Of a DNA stretch of 64,000 bases, positions 17,910-26,515 are shown piece after piece (positions within the stretch are counted from its first letter, which is position 1; each line of letters starts with the position of its first letter). The notes below the pieces were generated by a model. It had not been told where the DNA came from. It saw only the letters and a program-made list of their open reading frames with translations, and searched no databases. Source of the DNA: Solirubrobacter sp963848475 (GTDB taxonomy: Bacteria > Actinomycetota > Thermoleophilia > Solirubrobacterales > Solirubrobacteraceae). Location: assembly GCA_963848475.1 (NCBI GenBank), contig CAWKDW010000020.1, forward strand, positions 496,001 to 560,000, in the 5' to 3' direction. The translations under genes and the position numbers were made by a program.

Positions 17910-19352
17910 GTGAGCACCCAGACGCTGATCGAGCATGGCCCCTTCATCGCCGGCGTGGCCGAGCCGCTGGCGGGCGAGCATCGCGAGATCACGAACCCGG
18001 GCACGGGCGAGCTGGTCGGTCGTGTGACGGCCGCGACAGCGCAGGATGCCGATCGCGCCGTGCGGGCCGCGGCCGACGCGTTCAAGGACTGGTCGCGCCG
18101 CGGCTACGCCGATCGCGGGCGGATCATCCACGCGTGCGCGGAGGCCTTCGAGGCCCACGTCGACGAGCTGACGCCGATCCTCGTCGCCGAGCAGGGCAAG
18201 ACGATCCGCGAGGCCAAGATCGAGCTGCACAAGGCCGCCGACACGCTCGAGCACTACGCGGGCCTCTCGCGCCAGGTGCGCGGGATCAGCGTCCACAACG
18301 TCGATCCGGGCGTCGACGCGCGCGTGCTGCGCCGCCCGCTCGGCGTCGTCGCCGCGATCGTGCCGTGGAACTTCCCGACGACGCTGCTGTGCAACAAGCT
18401 CGGCCCCGCCTTCCTGACCGGCAACACGGTCGTGGCCAAGCCCGCCGACACGACGCCGCTGACGACGCTGCGCCTCGCCGAGATCTTCCACGATGCGGGC
18501 CTGCCCGCCGGTGTCTTCAACGTGCTGCCCGGCAAGGGCTCCGTGGCCGGTGACGCGCTGGTGCGCCATCCGCTGGTGCGCAAGGTCGCCTTCACCGGTT
18601 CGACCCCGATCGGCGAGCAGGTCGCCGCGATCGCCGCGGTCGGCTCCAAGCGCGTCACGCTCGAGCTCGGCGGCTCGGACCCGATGATCATCTGCGACGA
18701 CGCGGACCTCAAGGCGGCCGCCAGCGCCGCCGCGATGGGCCGCTTCTACAACTGCGGCCAGGCCTGCCTGGCGATCAAGCGCCTGTACGTCTTCGAGTCC
18801 GTCGCCGACGAGGTCGTGGCCGCGGTCGCGGCCAAGGCGGCGCGGCTGCGCGTCGGCGTCGGCTCCGACCCGGACAGCCAGCTCGGCCCGCTGCACACCG
18901 AGGGCCAGCGTGAGGAGCTCGAGCGCCAGATCGCCGAAAGCGGCGGCGAGATCCTCGCCGGCGGTGGGCGTCCCGACGGCCTCGAGAGCGGCTGGTTCCA
19001 CGAGCCGACGGTCGTGCTCGAGCCGGGCCGCGACTCGCCGATGGCGACCGAGGAGGTCTTCGGCCCGGCGCTGCCGATCTGGCGCGTCAAGGACATGGAC
19101 GAGGCGCTCGAGCTGGCCAACCACTCGCCGTTCGGCCTCGGCTCGAGCGTGTGGACGCAGGACCTCGACCGCGCCGAGCGCGCCGCCTCCGAGCTCGACT
19201 GCGGCTACACGTGGATCAACTCGCGCACGAAGGTCTATGACGAGCTGCCCTTCGGCGGCCTGAAGGCGTCGGGCTACGGCAAGGAACACGGCTCGGAGGC
19301 GCTGGACTACTACACCGATCAGAAGTCGGTCGTCGTCAAGCGCGCGCTGTAG
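17910..19352 (+). CDS. NAD(P)+-dependent aldehyde dehydrogenase
   Basis: A 480-residue class 3-type ALDH starting at GTG 17910 behind a GGCGAGGAG ribosome site. It shows VVAAIVPWNFPTTLLCNKLGPA, nucleotide-loop FTGSTPIGEQVA, general base in VTLELGGSDPMI and catalytic Cys in YNCGQACLAIKRLYV. ELPFGGLKASGYGKEHG is the usual C-terminal motif. It resembles succinate-semialdehyde/vanillin/benzaldehyde dehydrogenases. Placed ahead of a feruloyl-CoA synthetase, a vanillin-type aldehyde is a reasonable guess, as is an aldehyde from phenylacetate metabolism. Confidence 0.88.
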   Translation: MSTQTLIEHGPFIAGVAEPLAGEHREITNPGTGELVGRVTAATAQDADRAVRAAADAFKDWSRRGYADRGRIIHACAEAFEAHVDELTPILVAEQGKTIREAKIELHKAADTLEHYAGLSRQVRGISVHNVDPGVDARVLRRPLGVVAAIVPWNFPTTLLCNKLGPAFLTGNTVVAKPADTTPLTTLRLAEIFHDAGLPAGVFNVLPGKGSVAGDALVRHPLVRKVAFTGSTPIGEQVAAIAAVGSKRVTLELGGSDPMIICDDADLKAAASAAAMGRFYNCGQACLAIKRLYVFESVADEVVAAVAAKAARLRVGVGSDPDSQLGPLHTEGQREELERQIAESGGEILAGGGRPDGLESGWFHEPTVVLEPGRDSPMATEEVFGPALPIWRVKDMDEALELANHSPFGLGSSVWTQDLDRAERAASELDCGYTWINSRTKVYDELPFGGLKASGYGKEHGSEALDYYTDQKSVVVKRAL

Positions 19353-19362
19353 CGCCCCCGGC

Positions 19363-20036
19363 ATGGACGCCGACTCGCTCGTCGCCATCGATGTCCAGGC
19401 CTCGCTGACCAGCCGCGGCTTCCCGGCCGGCTCGCCGGAGGCCGCCGCGGACTTCGGAGACACCAGATCGTCGTGGAGAACGCGCGGAGACTGCCGTCGA
19501 TGCCGGTGCGCTTCTGGGGCGACGAGGGCGGCAGCCGCTACGAGGCGGCGTACTTCGACATGTACCCGGGTGTCTGGCGCCAGGGCGACTGGGTGCGCTT
19601 CTCGCCGGAGGGCACGTGCGTCGTCACGGGGCGCTCGGACGCGACGCTCAACCGCGGCGGTGTCCGCATGGGAACCAGTGAGCTCTACGCCGTCGTCGAG
19701 GAGTTCGACGAGGTCGCCGACAGCTTGATCGTCCACCTGGAGGACGACGACGGCGGCCCCGGGGAATTGGTGCTGTTCGTCGTCGCCGAACTCGACGACG
19801 AGCTGCGGTCACGGCTGGCGGGCGCGTTGCGCACGCAGCTGTCACCGCGCCACGTGCCGGATACGATCGCCGCCGTCCAGGCGATCCCGCGAACGCTGAC
19901 GCAGAAGAAGCTCGAGGCGCCGGTCAAGCGGATCCTCCGCGGGGCGCCTGTTGAGTCGGTTGTCAGTCGCGGCGCATTGGCGGATCCAGCCGCTATTGAT
20001 GACTTTGTGCAGTTCGGTGAGGGGAGAGGAAGATGA
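19363..20036 (+). pseudogene. C-terminal remnant of an acetoacetyl-CoA synthetase-like ligase
   Basis: The clear homology begins near 19490: LPSMPVRFWGDEGGSRYEAAYF, GVWRQGDWVRF, GRSDATLNRGGVRMGTSELYAVVEEFDEVADSLIV, and RTLTQKKLEAPVKRILRG. This is the C-terminal subdomain of the acetoacetate-CoA ligase family, including the hinge and the catalytic lysine region (TQKKLE). The ATP-binding N-terminal roughly 450 residues are absent. The 100 bp before the homology reads poorly in every frame. The stop still overlaps the ATG of the next gene, so the fragment may survive as a translated leader. A deletion remnant is the best reading. Confidence 0.65.
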
Positions 20037-21853
20037 CCATCGTCCAACCAGCGCTGGCGCCGCCACGGATCGTCCGCCATGACGCGCCCGACGGCAGCCT
20101 GATCCTGCGCTCGGAGATGCCGCTCGAACCGTACGAGGCCAGCCTCGGCGTGCTGTTGCGGCGCTGGGGGACCGAGGCGCCGGAACGGGTGTTCCTGGCC
20201 GAGCGCGACGGCGACGGCGACTGGGTCAACCTGACCTGGGGCGAAGCGAACCACAAGGCGAGCGCGATCGCCCAGGCGCTGCTCGACCGCGGGCTCGGCC
20301 CGCAGCGGCCGCTGCTGCTGCTCTCGGGCAACGCGATCGACCATGCACTGCTCACGCTCGGCGGCTTCCTCGCAGGCGTACCCGTCGTCCCGGTCTCACC
20401 GGCGTATTCGCTGATGAGCCAGGACTACGGCAAGGTCAAGCACATCGCGGCGCTGATCAGGCCAGGGCTCGTGTACGCGGCCGATGCGGGTCCGTTCGGC
20501 GGTGTGCTCGCGGCCGTCGACTTCGGCGGCGCCGAGATCGTGCTCTCCAAGGGCACCGGCGCGACCGCGTTCTCCGAGTTGCTGGAGACCACGCCGACGG
20601 CGGCGGTCGACGAGGCGCTGAGCGCGATCGGGCCGGACAGCCTCGCCAAGGTGCTCTTCACGTCGGGCTCGACGGCGATGCCCAAGGGCGTGCTCAACAC
20701 GCACGGGATGCTCGTCGCCAACCAGCAGAGCCTCGCGCAGATCTGGCCCTTCACGGCCGAGACGCCGCCGGTGCTCGTCGACTGGCTGCCCTGGAACCAC
20801 ACGTTCGGCGGCAATCACAACTTCAACCTGATCCTCAAGCGCGGCGGCACGCTGTACATCGACGCCGGCCGGCCCGCGCCGCCGCTGATGCCGATCACGG
20901 TGCGCAACCTGACCGAGATCGCGCCGACGATCTACTTCAACGTGCCGGCCGGCTACGGCGCGCTGCTGCCGTTCCTGGAACGTGACGCGGAGCTGCGCGC
21001 GCGCTTCTTCGAGCGCCTGGACCTGATCTTCTACGCCGCCGCGGCGCTGCCGCAGGATCTGTGGACACGGCTGGAGGCGGTCGCGCGTTCCGAGCGCGGC
21101 GAGCCGGTGATGATGACCTCCTCCTGGGGGCTGACCGAGACCTCGCCGCTGGCCACCGCCGCGCACTTTCCGATCGACCGCGCGGGCGTGATCGGCGTCC
21201 CCGTGCCGGGGGTGGAGATCAAGCTGACGCCGGTCGAGGGCAAGCTCGAGATGCGCGTCAAGGGGCCGAACGTGACCGCCGGCTACCTCGGCCAGCCTGA
21301 GACGACGGCGAAGGCCTTCGACGCCGACGGCTGGTACCGAACGGGCGACGCGGGCAAGCTCGAAGACCCCGACGATCCGAACAAGGGTCTCGTGTTCGAC
21401 GGTCGCGTCGTCGAGGACTTCAAGCTGCTGACCGGGACCTTCGTGTCCGTCGGCAACCTGCGGATCGCGGCGCTCGCCGCCGCCTCGCCGCTGCTGATGG
21501 ACGCCGTGGTCTGCGGCCACGATCGCGACTACGTCGCGCTGCTGGCGTGGCCGAACATCGCCGCGGCGCGCGAGCTTGCGGGCGAGCCCGAGGCGCCGCC
21601 CGAGGAGCTCGTGCGCTCGGCCAAGCTGGCCGACTTCGTGCGCGAGCGCTTCGTCGCCTACAACCGCTCCAATCCGGCGTCCTCGACCCGCGTCGAGCGC
21701 GTGATCCTGCTGGCGGAGCCGCCTTCGCTGGACGCCAACGAGATCACCGACAAGGGCTACGTCAACCAGCGCGCGGCGCTCGAGCGTCGCGCCGTGCACG
21801 TCGCCGCGCTGTTCGCGGAGATCCCGGGTCAGGAAGTGGTGATTTGCCGGTAG
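20033..21853 (+). CDS. fcs: Feruloyl-CoA synthetase-like AMP-dependent acid-CoA ligase
   Basis: A 606-residue ANL-superfamily ligase. The P-loop motif is VLFTSGSTAMPKGVLNTHGM, followed by LVDWLPWNHTFGGNHNFNLILKRGGTLYID, typical of feruloyl-CoA synthetases. SWGLTETSPLATAAH is the adenine-binding motif, DGWYRTGDAGKLED carries the ribose-binding Asp, and a C-terminal domain follows. It activates hydroxycinnamates such as ferulate, or possibly cinnamate from the PAL-like enzyme. Coupled to the ligase remnant upstream (ATGA) and to the thioesterase downstream. A dedicated feruloyl-CoA hydratase-lyase is not in this operon. Confidence 0.88.
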   Translation: MTIVQPALAPPRIVRHDAPDGSLILRSEMPLEPYEASLGVLLRRWGTEAPERVFLAERDGDGDWVNLTWGEANHKASAIAQALLDRGLGPQRPLLLLSGNAIDHALLTLGGFLAGVPVVPVSPAYSLMSQDYGKVKHIAALIRPGLVYAADAGPFGGVLAAVDFGGAEIVLSKGTGATAFSELLETTPTAAVDEALSAIGPDSLAKVLFTSGSTAMPKGVLNTHGMLVANQQSLAQIWPFTAETPPVLVDWLPWNHTFGGNHNFNLILKRGGTLYIDAGRPAPPLMPITVRNLTEIAPTIYFNVPAGYGALLPFLERDAELRARFFERLDLIFYAAAALPQDLWTRLEAVARSERGEPVMMTSSWGLTETSPLATAAHFPIDRAGVIGVPVPGVEIKLTPVEGKLEMRVKGPNVTAGYLGQPETTAKAFDADGWYRTGDAGKLEDPDDPNKGLVFDGRVVEDFKLLTGTFVSVGNLRIAALAAASPLLMDAVVCGHDRDYVALLAWPNIAAARELAGEPEAPPEELVRSAKLADFVRERFVAYNRSNPASSTRVERVILLAEPPSLDANEITDKGYVNQRAALERRAVHVAALFAEIPGQEVVICR

Positions 21854-21855
21854 GC

Positions 21856-22263
21856 ATGCCCGATGTGGGCGGCGAGGACGTCGTCGCCGAGTCCGACTGC
21901 CTCGATGGCGTACTCGGGTTCGAGGTCGTCTCGATCGGCGAGCACGAAGCGGTCGCGCGCTTCGCCATCAAGGACCGCGTGCGCCAGCGTTTCGGGCTGG
22001 TGCACGGCGGCGCCTATGCGGCGCTCGCGGAGATGATCGCGACCGAGGCGACCGTGGCCAGCGTCCACAGGGACGGCTTCGCGGCGATGGGGACCTCCAA
22101 CGACACGAGCTTCCTCAAGGCCGCGCGCGGCGAGTGGATCACCGCGCGGGCGCGGGCGCGCCACCGCGGACGCACGACGTGGGTGTGGGAGGTCGACCAC
22201 ACCGACGGCGAGGACCGTCTGGTGGCCGTGAGCCGAGTGACGATCGCTGTGAGGCCCCGGTAG
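21856..22263 (+). CDS. PaaI-like hotdog-fold acyl-CoA thioesterase
   Basis: A 135-residue hotdog thioesterase starting at ATG 21856, 2 bp after the ligase stop; a TTG at 21844 in the same frame is an alternative. Diagnostic segment VRQRFGLVHGGAYAALAEMIATEAT carries the HGG motif and the catalytic acid on the following helix, and GTSNDTSFLKAARGEW lies at the CoA site. It probably hydrolyses stalled aryl- or hydroxyaryl-CoA, freeing CoA. The stop (TAG 22261-22263) directly abuts the thiolase ATG. Confidence 0.88.
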   Translation: MPDVGGEDVVAESDCLDGVLGFEVVSIGEHEAVARFAIKDRVRQRFGLVHGGAYAALAEMIATEATVASVHRDGFAAMGTSNDTSFLKAARGEWITARARARHRGRTTWVWEVDHTDGEDRLVAVSRVTIAVRPR

Positions 22264-23396
22264 ATGCGTTTCGAGAATGTCTACATCCCGCTGACGCCGC
22301 CTGGTCGACGCCGTTCGTGCGCTGGCAGGGCCCGGCCGCCGAGCTCTCCAGCCTCGACCTGGCGGCACAGGTCACCGAGCGGGCGCTGCGCGAGCGCGCG
22401 ATCGACGGGATCGACCAACTGGTCCTCGGCCTCACCGTGCCGCAGAAGCAGTCGTTCTACGGCGCGCCGACGCTCGCGGCGCGGCTCGGCCTCGGCGCGG
22501 TCTCCGGCCCGCTGATCATGCAGGCCTGCGCGACCTCGGTGGCCTGCGTGCACGCTGCCGCGGCCGGCGGCGACGGCATCCGCCTCGTCGTCGTCACCGA
22601 CCGCACGAGCAACGGGCCGCACGTCGTCTACCCGTCCGCGGGTGCGCCCGGCGGCACGCCACAGAGTGAGAACTGGGTGCTGGACTCCTTCGGCTGCGAC
22701 CCGAACACAGGCGAAGGGATGCTCGCCACGGCCGAGCGGGTCGCGGCACAGGGCGCGTTCAGCAAGGCCGATGTCGACGCCGTCACCGCGCGCCGCTGGG
22801 AGCAGTACGAGCAGGCGCTCGACGGCTTCCAGAAGCGCTGGATGGTCCCGATCACCGTCGGCTCCAAGCGTAAGCCGACCGAGATCGACGCGGACTGGGG
22901 CATCCGCCCCGCGCCGCTGGAGGCGCTCGAGGGACTCTCGGCCGTGGAGGCTGACGGCGTCACGTCCTACGGGTCGCAGACGCATCCAGCCGACGGTTGC
23001 GCCGGCCTGATCGTGACGAGCGAGCCGTCCGAGGTCCGGATCCTCTCGTCGGGCTTCGCGCGCGTGGCGGCGGGCGAGATGCCCAAGGCGCCGGTGCCGG
23101 CCGCGGCCGCGGCGCTGCGGGACGCGGGCCTGGCGCTATCGGACATCGACATCATCAAGACCCATAACCCGTTCGCGGTCAACGACCTCTGGTTCGCGCG
23201 CGAGACCGGCGCCGACCTCGAAGCCATGAACCCCTTCGGCTGCAGCCTGATCTACGGCCACCCCCAGGGACCGACCGGTGCGCGCGGCCTGATCGAGCTG
23301 ATCTGGGCGCTGCACGATCGCGGCGGCGGACGCGGCCTGTTCACGGGCTGCGCGGCGGGCGACACGGGCGCGGCGCTCGTGGTCGAGCTCGGCTGA
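22264..23396 (+). CDS. Thiolase-family protein (SCP-x/acetyl-CoA acetyltransferase type) (one frameshift)
   Basis: After ATG 22264 the frame reads MRFENVYIP and then shifts (one C missing near 22292) into AAWSTPFVRW and the main frame, giving about 377 residues. The nucleophilic Cys is in IMQACATSVACVHAAA. The second half has KTHNPFAVNDLWF and NPFGCSLIYGHPQGPTGAR, containing the active-site histidines of the family, and LFTGCAAGDTGAALV with the C-terminal Cys. It would cleave or form a beta-ketoacyl-CoA, consistent with beta-oxidative side-chain shortening of phenylpropanoid-CoA. Last gene of the 17.9-23.4 kb operon. Confidence 0.82.
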
Positions 23397-23401
23397 GCGA
23401 G

Positions 23402-24628
23402 TCAGTCGGAGACGTCGAGCAGCGCCCGCTGCAGCGAGGCGAACAGGCGGCGTGTGCCGGCGAGCTCTTGAAGGTCGGCACCCGTCCGCATCAGCGTGCG
23501 GACGCAGATCTGCCCGAGACGCTCGAGGAAGGCAAGGCGTTCGAGCGGGCTCGCGGCGTGTCGGTGGGCGCGCTGCATCAGGGTGGCCGTGGCGGTGATC
23601 GCGGCGTCGTAGCTCCCGGCGCTGCAGCCGGCTGCGAGCTCGGTCGCCCATTGCTCCAGCCCTTCGGTGGCCGGCTCGGAAGCGAACCAGCCGGGTGACG
23701 TCGCGCGGTAGATCGAGGCGGCCGCGGCCGCGGTGAGCTGACCGCCGTGGGTGCGCAGGTTCTCGGCCAGCAGCGGCAGCGGCTCGGTCGGTGGCTCGAC
23801 CGCGCGGACGGTCGGGCGCAGGCCGCGTTCGGCCGCGAGCTGACGCACGGCGGCGCGCGAGAAGCGGCGATGGCCGCCGTCGGTGCGGACAGCCGCGATC
23901 CGGCCCTCGTCGGCCCAGCGACGCAGGCGGCTGGGCGGGATCTCGAGCGTGGCCGCCGCGGCCTGGAGCGTGAGCTGCGCGTCCTCCGGCGTGCTGGCCG
24001 CCTGCTCCTCCGGCGGCGGCTTCAAGCGCGCGCGGATCTCGACGGCGGCGTCGATCACCTCCACGAACGCGTCGACGACGCGCGGGTCGAAGTGGCGCTC
24101 GCGCTCGGCCTGCAGCGTCTTCACCGCCAGTTCGACGCTGCCGGCGACGCGGTAGACGCGGTCGGTGGTGAGCGCGTCGAACGCATCGGCGACGGCGGTG
24201 ATGCGCCCTGACAGCGGGATCTCGGTGCCGGCGAGGCCGCGCGGGTAGCCGGCGCCGTCGAAGCGCTCGTGATGGGTCAGCGCGATCTCCGCGGCGGTGT
24301 CGAGCAGCTCGACCCCCGAGCCCTTGAGCATCGCGTGGCCCAGCTTGGCGTGACGCTCGAGCACGCCGCGGTCGCCGGCGCTCAGCGTGCCAGGCTTGCC
24401 GGTGACCGCGCGGGGCACGGCGGCCATGCCGACGTCATGCAGGCGGCTGGCGGTCCGGATCAGGTCCCGGTCGACGTCCAGCGGCGTCGCCAAGAGGGCG
24501 CAGTAGCCGCTCACGCGCTGCAGGTGCGAGTCGAGTTCGATGGACGGTTCAGTGCTCAAGCAAGCCAGGAGAGTGAGGCATCGTGGCGTGTTCACTGCAT
24601 CAGTAGCGGATCCGTGATCAAGCAACAA
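23402..24628 (-). CDS. HD-GYP-type phosphodiesterase fused to a MerR-like helix-turn-helix
   Basis: A 408-residue protein. Residues about 30-195 form an HD domain with LHDVGM (His-Asp at 64-65) and HHERFDGAGYPRGL (the GYP motif at 127-129), the signature of cyclic-di-GMP phosphodiesterases. Residues about 218-268 are an excisionase/MerR HTH (TLEIPPSRLRRWADEGRIAAVRTDGGHRRFS). The last 140 residues are helical without a recognised domain. This suggests a regulator whose DNA binding is tied to cyclic dinucleotide or another phosphate signal. The start is uncertain: ATG 24628 or one of several downstream GTG/TTG codons. Confidence 0.85.
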   Translation of the reverse strand: MLLDHGSATDAVNTPRCLTLLACLSTEPSIELDSHLQRVSGYCALLATPLDVDRDLIRTASRLHDVGMAAVPRAVTGKPGTLSAGDRGVLERHAKLGHAMLKGSGVELLDTAAEIALTHHERFDGAGYPRGLAGTEIPLSGRITAVADAFDALTTDRVYRVAGSVELAVKTLQAERERHFDPRVVDAFVEVIDAAVEIRARLKPPPEEQAASTPEDAQLTLQAAAATLEIPPSRLRRWADEGRIAAVRTDGGHRRFSRAAVRQLAAERGLRPTVRAVEPPTEPLPLLAENLRTHGGQLTAAAAASIYRATSPGWFASEPATEGLEQWATELAAGCSAGSYDAAITATATLMQRAHRHAASPLERLAFLERLGQICVRTLMRTGADLQELAGTRRLFASLQRALLDVSD

Positions 24629-24675
24629 GCATCAAGGCGGTGCGTGCTCCGCGTCCCCGTAGGATGGGCCCACCT

Positions 24676-25407
24676 ATGTCGAATGGCTCAGAGGCTCCGG
24701 CCCCACGCTTCGGCCACGCGAATGTCGGTGCGAGCCAGCAGATCGCGCTTGAGATCCGGCGCTACCTCGAACGCGAGGGGCTTGCTCCCGGCGACCGGAT
24801 CGGGACCGAGCAGGGGCTCGCGGCCGAGTTCGGCGTGAGCCGGCCAACGCTCCGCGAGGGTCTGCGGCTGCTCGCCAGCTCGCACCTGATCCGCGTCGGC
24901 CGGGGGCGCGCCGGCGGCATCTTCGTCGCCCGCACTCCGGGCCAGGGCATGAGCCTCAACGTCAGCGAATCGATCGCGATGATGCTGGCCACCGATTCCG
25001 TGTCGCTCGGCGAGCTGCTCGACGCGCGCTTGTTCCTCGAGGTGCCGCTCGCGGGCTTGGCCGCGGCGAACGCCACCGACGAGACCGCGGACGCCCTGCA
25101 GGCCGCGATCGACGAGGCCGCCGAGCACCAGCCGGGAACGCCGGAGTTCAACGCGGCCGACCAGCGCTTCCACCAGATCCTCGCCGCGGCGGCGGGCAAC
25201 GAGCTGCTGCTCTCCTTCACGGACTGGATCCTCGCGGTGCTGCAGCCGCAGCTGATCGCGGAGATCGCGGCCCGCGTCGACGGCGCCGAGATCCTGCGCC
25301 AGCACCGCGACATCGTCTGTGCGGTGCGCGAGGGCCGGCCGGCGCGCGCCGAGCAGGCGATGCGTGCGCACCTCGAGTACCTGAGGCGAATTCAGGCCGA
25401 GGGCTGA
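24676..25407 (+). CDS. GntR/FadR-family transcriptional regulator
   Basis: A 243-residue FCD-type regulator. The winged helix covers QIALEIRRYLEREGLAPGDRIGTEQGLAAEFGVSRPTLREGLRLLASSHLIRVGRGRAGGIFVA. A C-terminal all-helical FCD domain contains ADQRFHQILAAAAGN and a late histidine (RQHRDIV) expected to coordinate metal with the acid ligand. Regulators of this type usually respond to acyl-CoA or organic acids and sit beside the genes they control. The aromatic-CoA operon starting at 26516 is the obvious candidate. Confidence 0.9.
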   Translation: MSNGSEAPAPRFGHANVGASQQIALEIRRYLEREGLAPGDRIGTEQGLAAEFGVSRPTLREGLRLLASSHLIRVGRGRAGGIFVARTPGQGMSLNVSESIAMMLATDSVSLGELLDARLFLEVPLAGLAAANATDETADALQAAIDEAAEHQPGTPEFNAADQRFHQILAAAAGNELLLSFTDWILAVLQPQLIAEIAARVDGAEILRQHRDIVCAVREGRPARAEQAMRAHLEYLRRIQAEG

Positions 25408-25409
25408 CA

Positions 25410-25438
25410 CGGCGGCGACGAGTGTCTCGTCACCGCCG
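25410..25438. terminator. Bidirectional hairpin between convergent genes
   Basis: CGGCGG-C-GACGAG, loop TGT, CTCGTC-A-CCGCCG forms a 12-bp stem with one internal mismatch, sited in the 44 bp between the convergent fadR-type gene and the isomerase gene. Confidence 0.65.
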
Positions 25439-25451
25439 CTGGGCTTGAGGG

Positions 25452-26453
25452 CTAGGAGGAGCGCTCGAACGCGGCGTCGAACGCCACGTTGGACGGTGAG
25501 AAGTCAGTCGCGCGCACGAAGGCCAGCGCGTCGGGCGCGCCGTAGTCACGGTCCATGCCCGAGTCCTCCCACTCGATCGAGAGCGGGCCCTGGTAACCGA
25601 TGCGCGTGAGCGCGCGGAAGAGGTCCTCGAAGTCGACGTCGCCGTGACCGGGGGAGACGAAGTCCCAGCCGCGCGCCTCCTCACCGAAGTTCAGGTGCGA
25701 AGCGAGGATCGAGCGGCGCCCGTCGAGGCGCTTGATCGAGTCCTTGACGTGCACGTGGTAGATGCGATCGCCGAACTCGGTCACGAACGCCGCGCTGTCG
25801 AGGAACTGGTGCTCGAAGTGCGACGGGTCGAAGTTGATCCCGAAGCCCTCGCGGTTGCCGATCGCGTCGAGCGTCTTACGCGTCGTCACGAAGTCGTAGG
25901 CGATCTCGGTCGGATGCACCTCGAGCGCGAACTTCACGCCCTCGGCGTCGAAGACGTCGATGATCGGCGAGAACCGCTCGGCGAAGTCCTCGTAGCCGCG
26001 CTCGACCTCGGCGAAGTCGTTGGGCGGGAAGGAATAGAGCATGTGCCAGGTCGAGGAGCCGGTGAAGCCGGTCACCGTGGTCACGCCGAAGCGGGCGGCG
26101 GCGCGGGCGGTGTCCTTGAGCTTCTCGGCGGCGCGCTGGCGCACGCCCTCCGGGTCGCCGTCGCCCCACACGTCGGGCGGGACGACGCCCTGGTGGCGGG
26201 CGTCGATGGGGTCGCAGACGGCCTGGCCCACGAGGTGGTTGCCGATCGTCCAGACCTCGAGGCCGTTGCGCTCGAGCACCTCGCGGCGCTGGCGGCAGTA
26301 GGCCTCGTCGGCGAGTGCGGCGTCGACGTCGAAGTGGTCGCCCCAGCAGGCCAGCTCGAGGCCGTCGAAGCCCCAGGCCCCGGCCTTCTCGGCGACTTCG
26401 GTGAACGGGAGGTCGGCCCACTGGCCGGTGAACAGCGTGACTGGTCGTGCCAT
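25452..26453 (-). CDS. Sugar phosphate isomerase/epimerase (AP endonuclease 2-type TIM barrel)
   Basis: A 333-residue xylose-isomerase-like TIM-barrel protein. Metal-site segments include KFALEVHPTEIAYD (Glu), GINFDPSHFEHQF (Asp-x-x-His), IYHVHVKDSIKR (His-x-His) and LSIEWEDSGMD (Glu). It resembles IolE/IolI-like isomerases; the substrate is unknown. It is divergent from the aromatic-CoA operon with only 62 bp between starts, so both may share control. Confidence 0.88.
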   Translation of the reverse strand: MARPVTLFTGQWADLPFTEVAEKAGAWGFDGLELACWGDHFDVDAALADEAYCRQRREVLERNGLEVWTIGNHLVGQAVCDPIDARHQGVVPPDVWGDGDPEGVRQRAAEKLKDTARAAARFGVTTVTGFTGSSTWHMLYSFPPNDFAEVERGYEDFAERFSPIIDVFDAEGVKFALEVHPTEIAYDFVTTRKTLDAIGNREGFGINFDPSHFEHQFLDSAAFVTEFGDRIYHVHVKDSIKRLDGRRSILASHLNFGEEARGWDFVSPGHGDVDFEDLFRALTRIGYQGPLSIEWEDSGMDRDYGAPDALAFVRATDFSPSNVAFDAAFERSS

Positions 26454-26515
26454 AAGGGGGCCAAGGATAAGCGGGAGTCCGGAAGAGCGGCGGCCCCCCG
26501 GTTTATGATCCGCCC

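Noticed and set aside
17820..19736. 638-codon minus-strand frame under the aldehyde dehydrogenase gene
   Set aside because: No protein-like motifs; the plus strand is an intact ALDH with all catalytic residues.
26456..26498. GGGGGCC ... GGCCCCC inverted repeat between the isomerase and the aromatic-CoA operon
   Set aside because: Arms are pure G/C runs expected by chance at this base composition; no second copy or regulator logic supports it.
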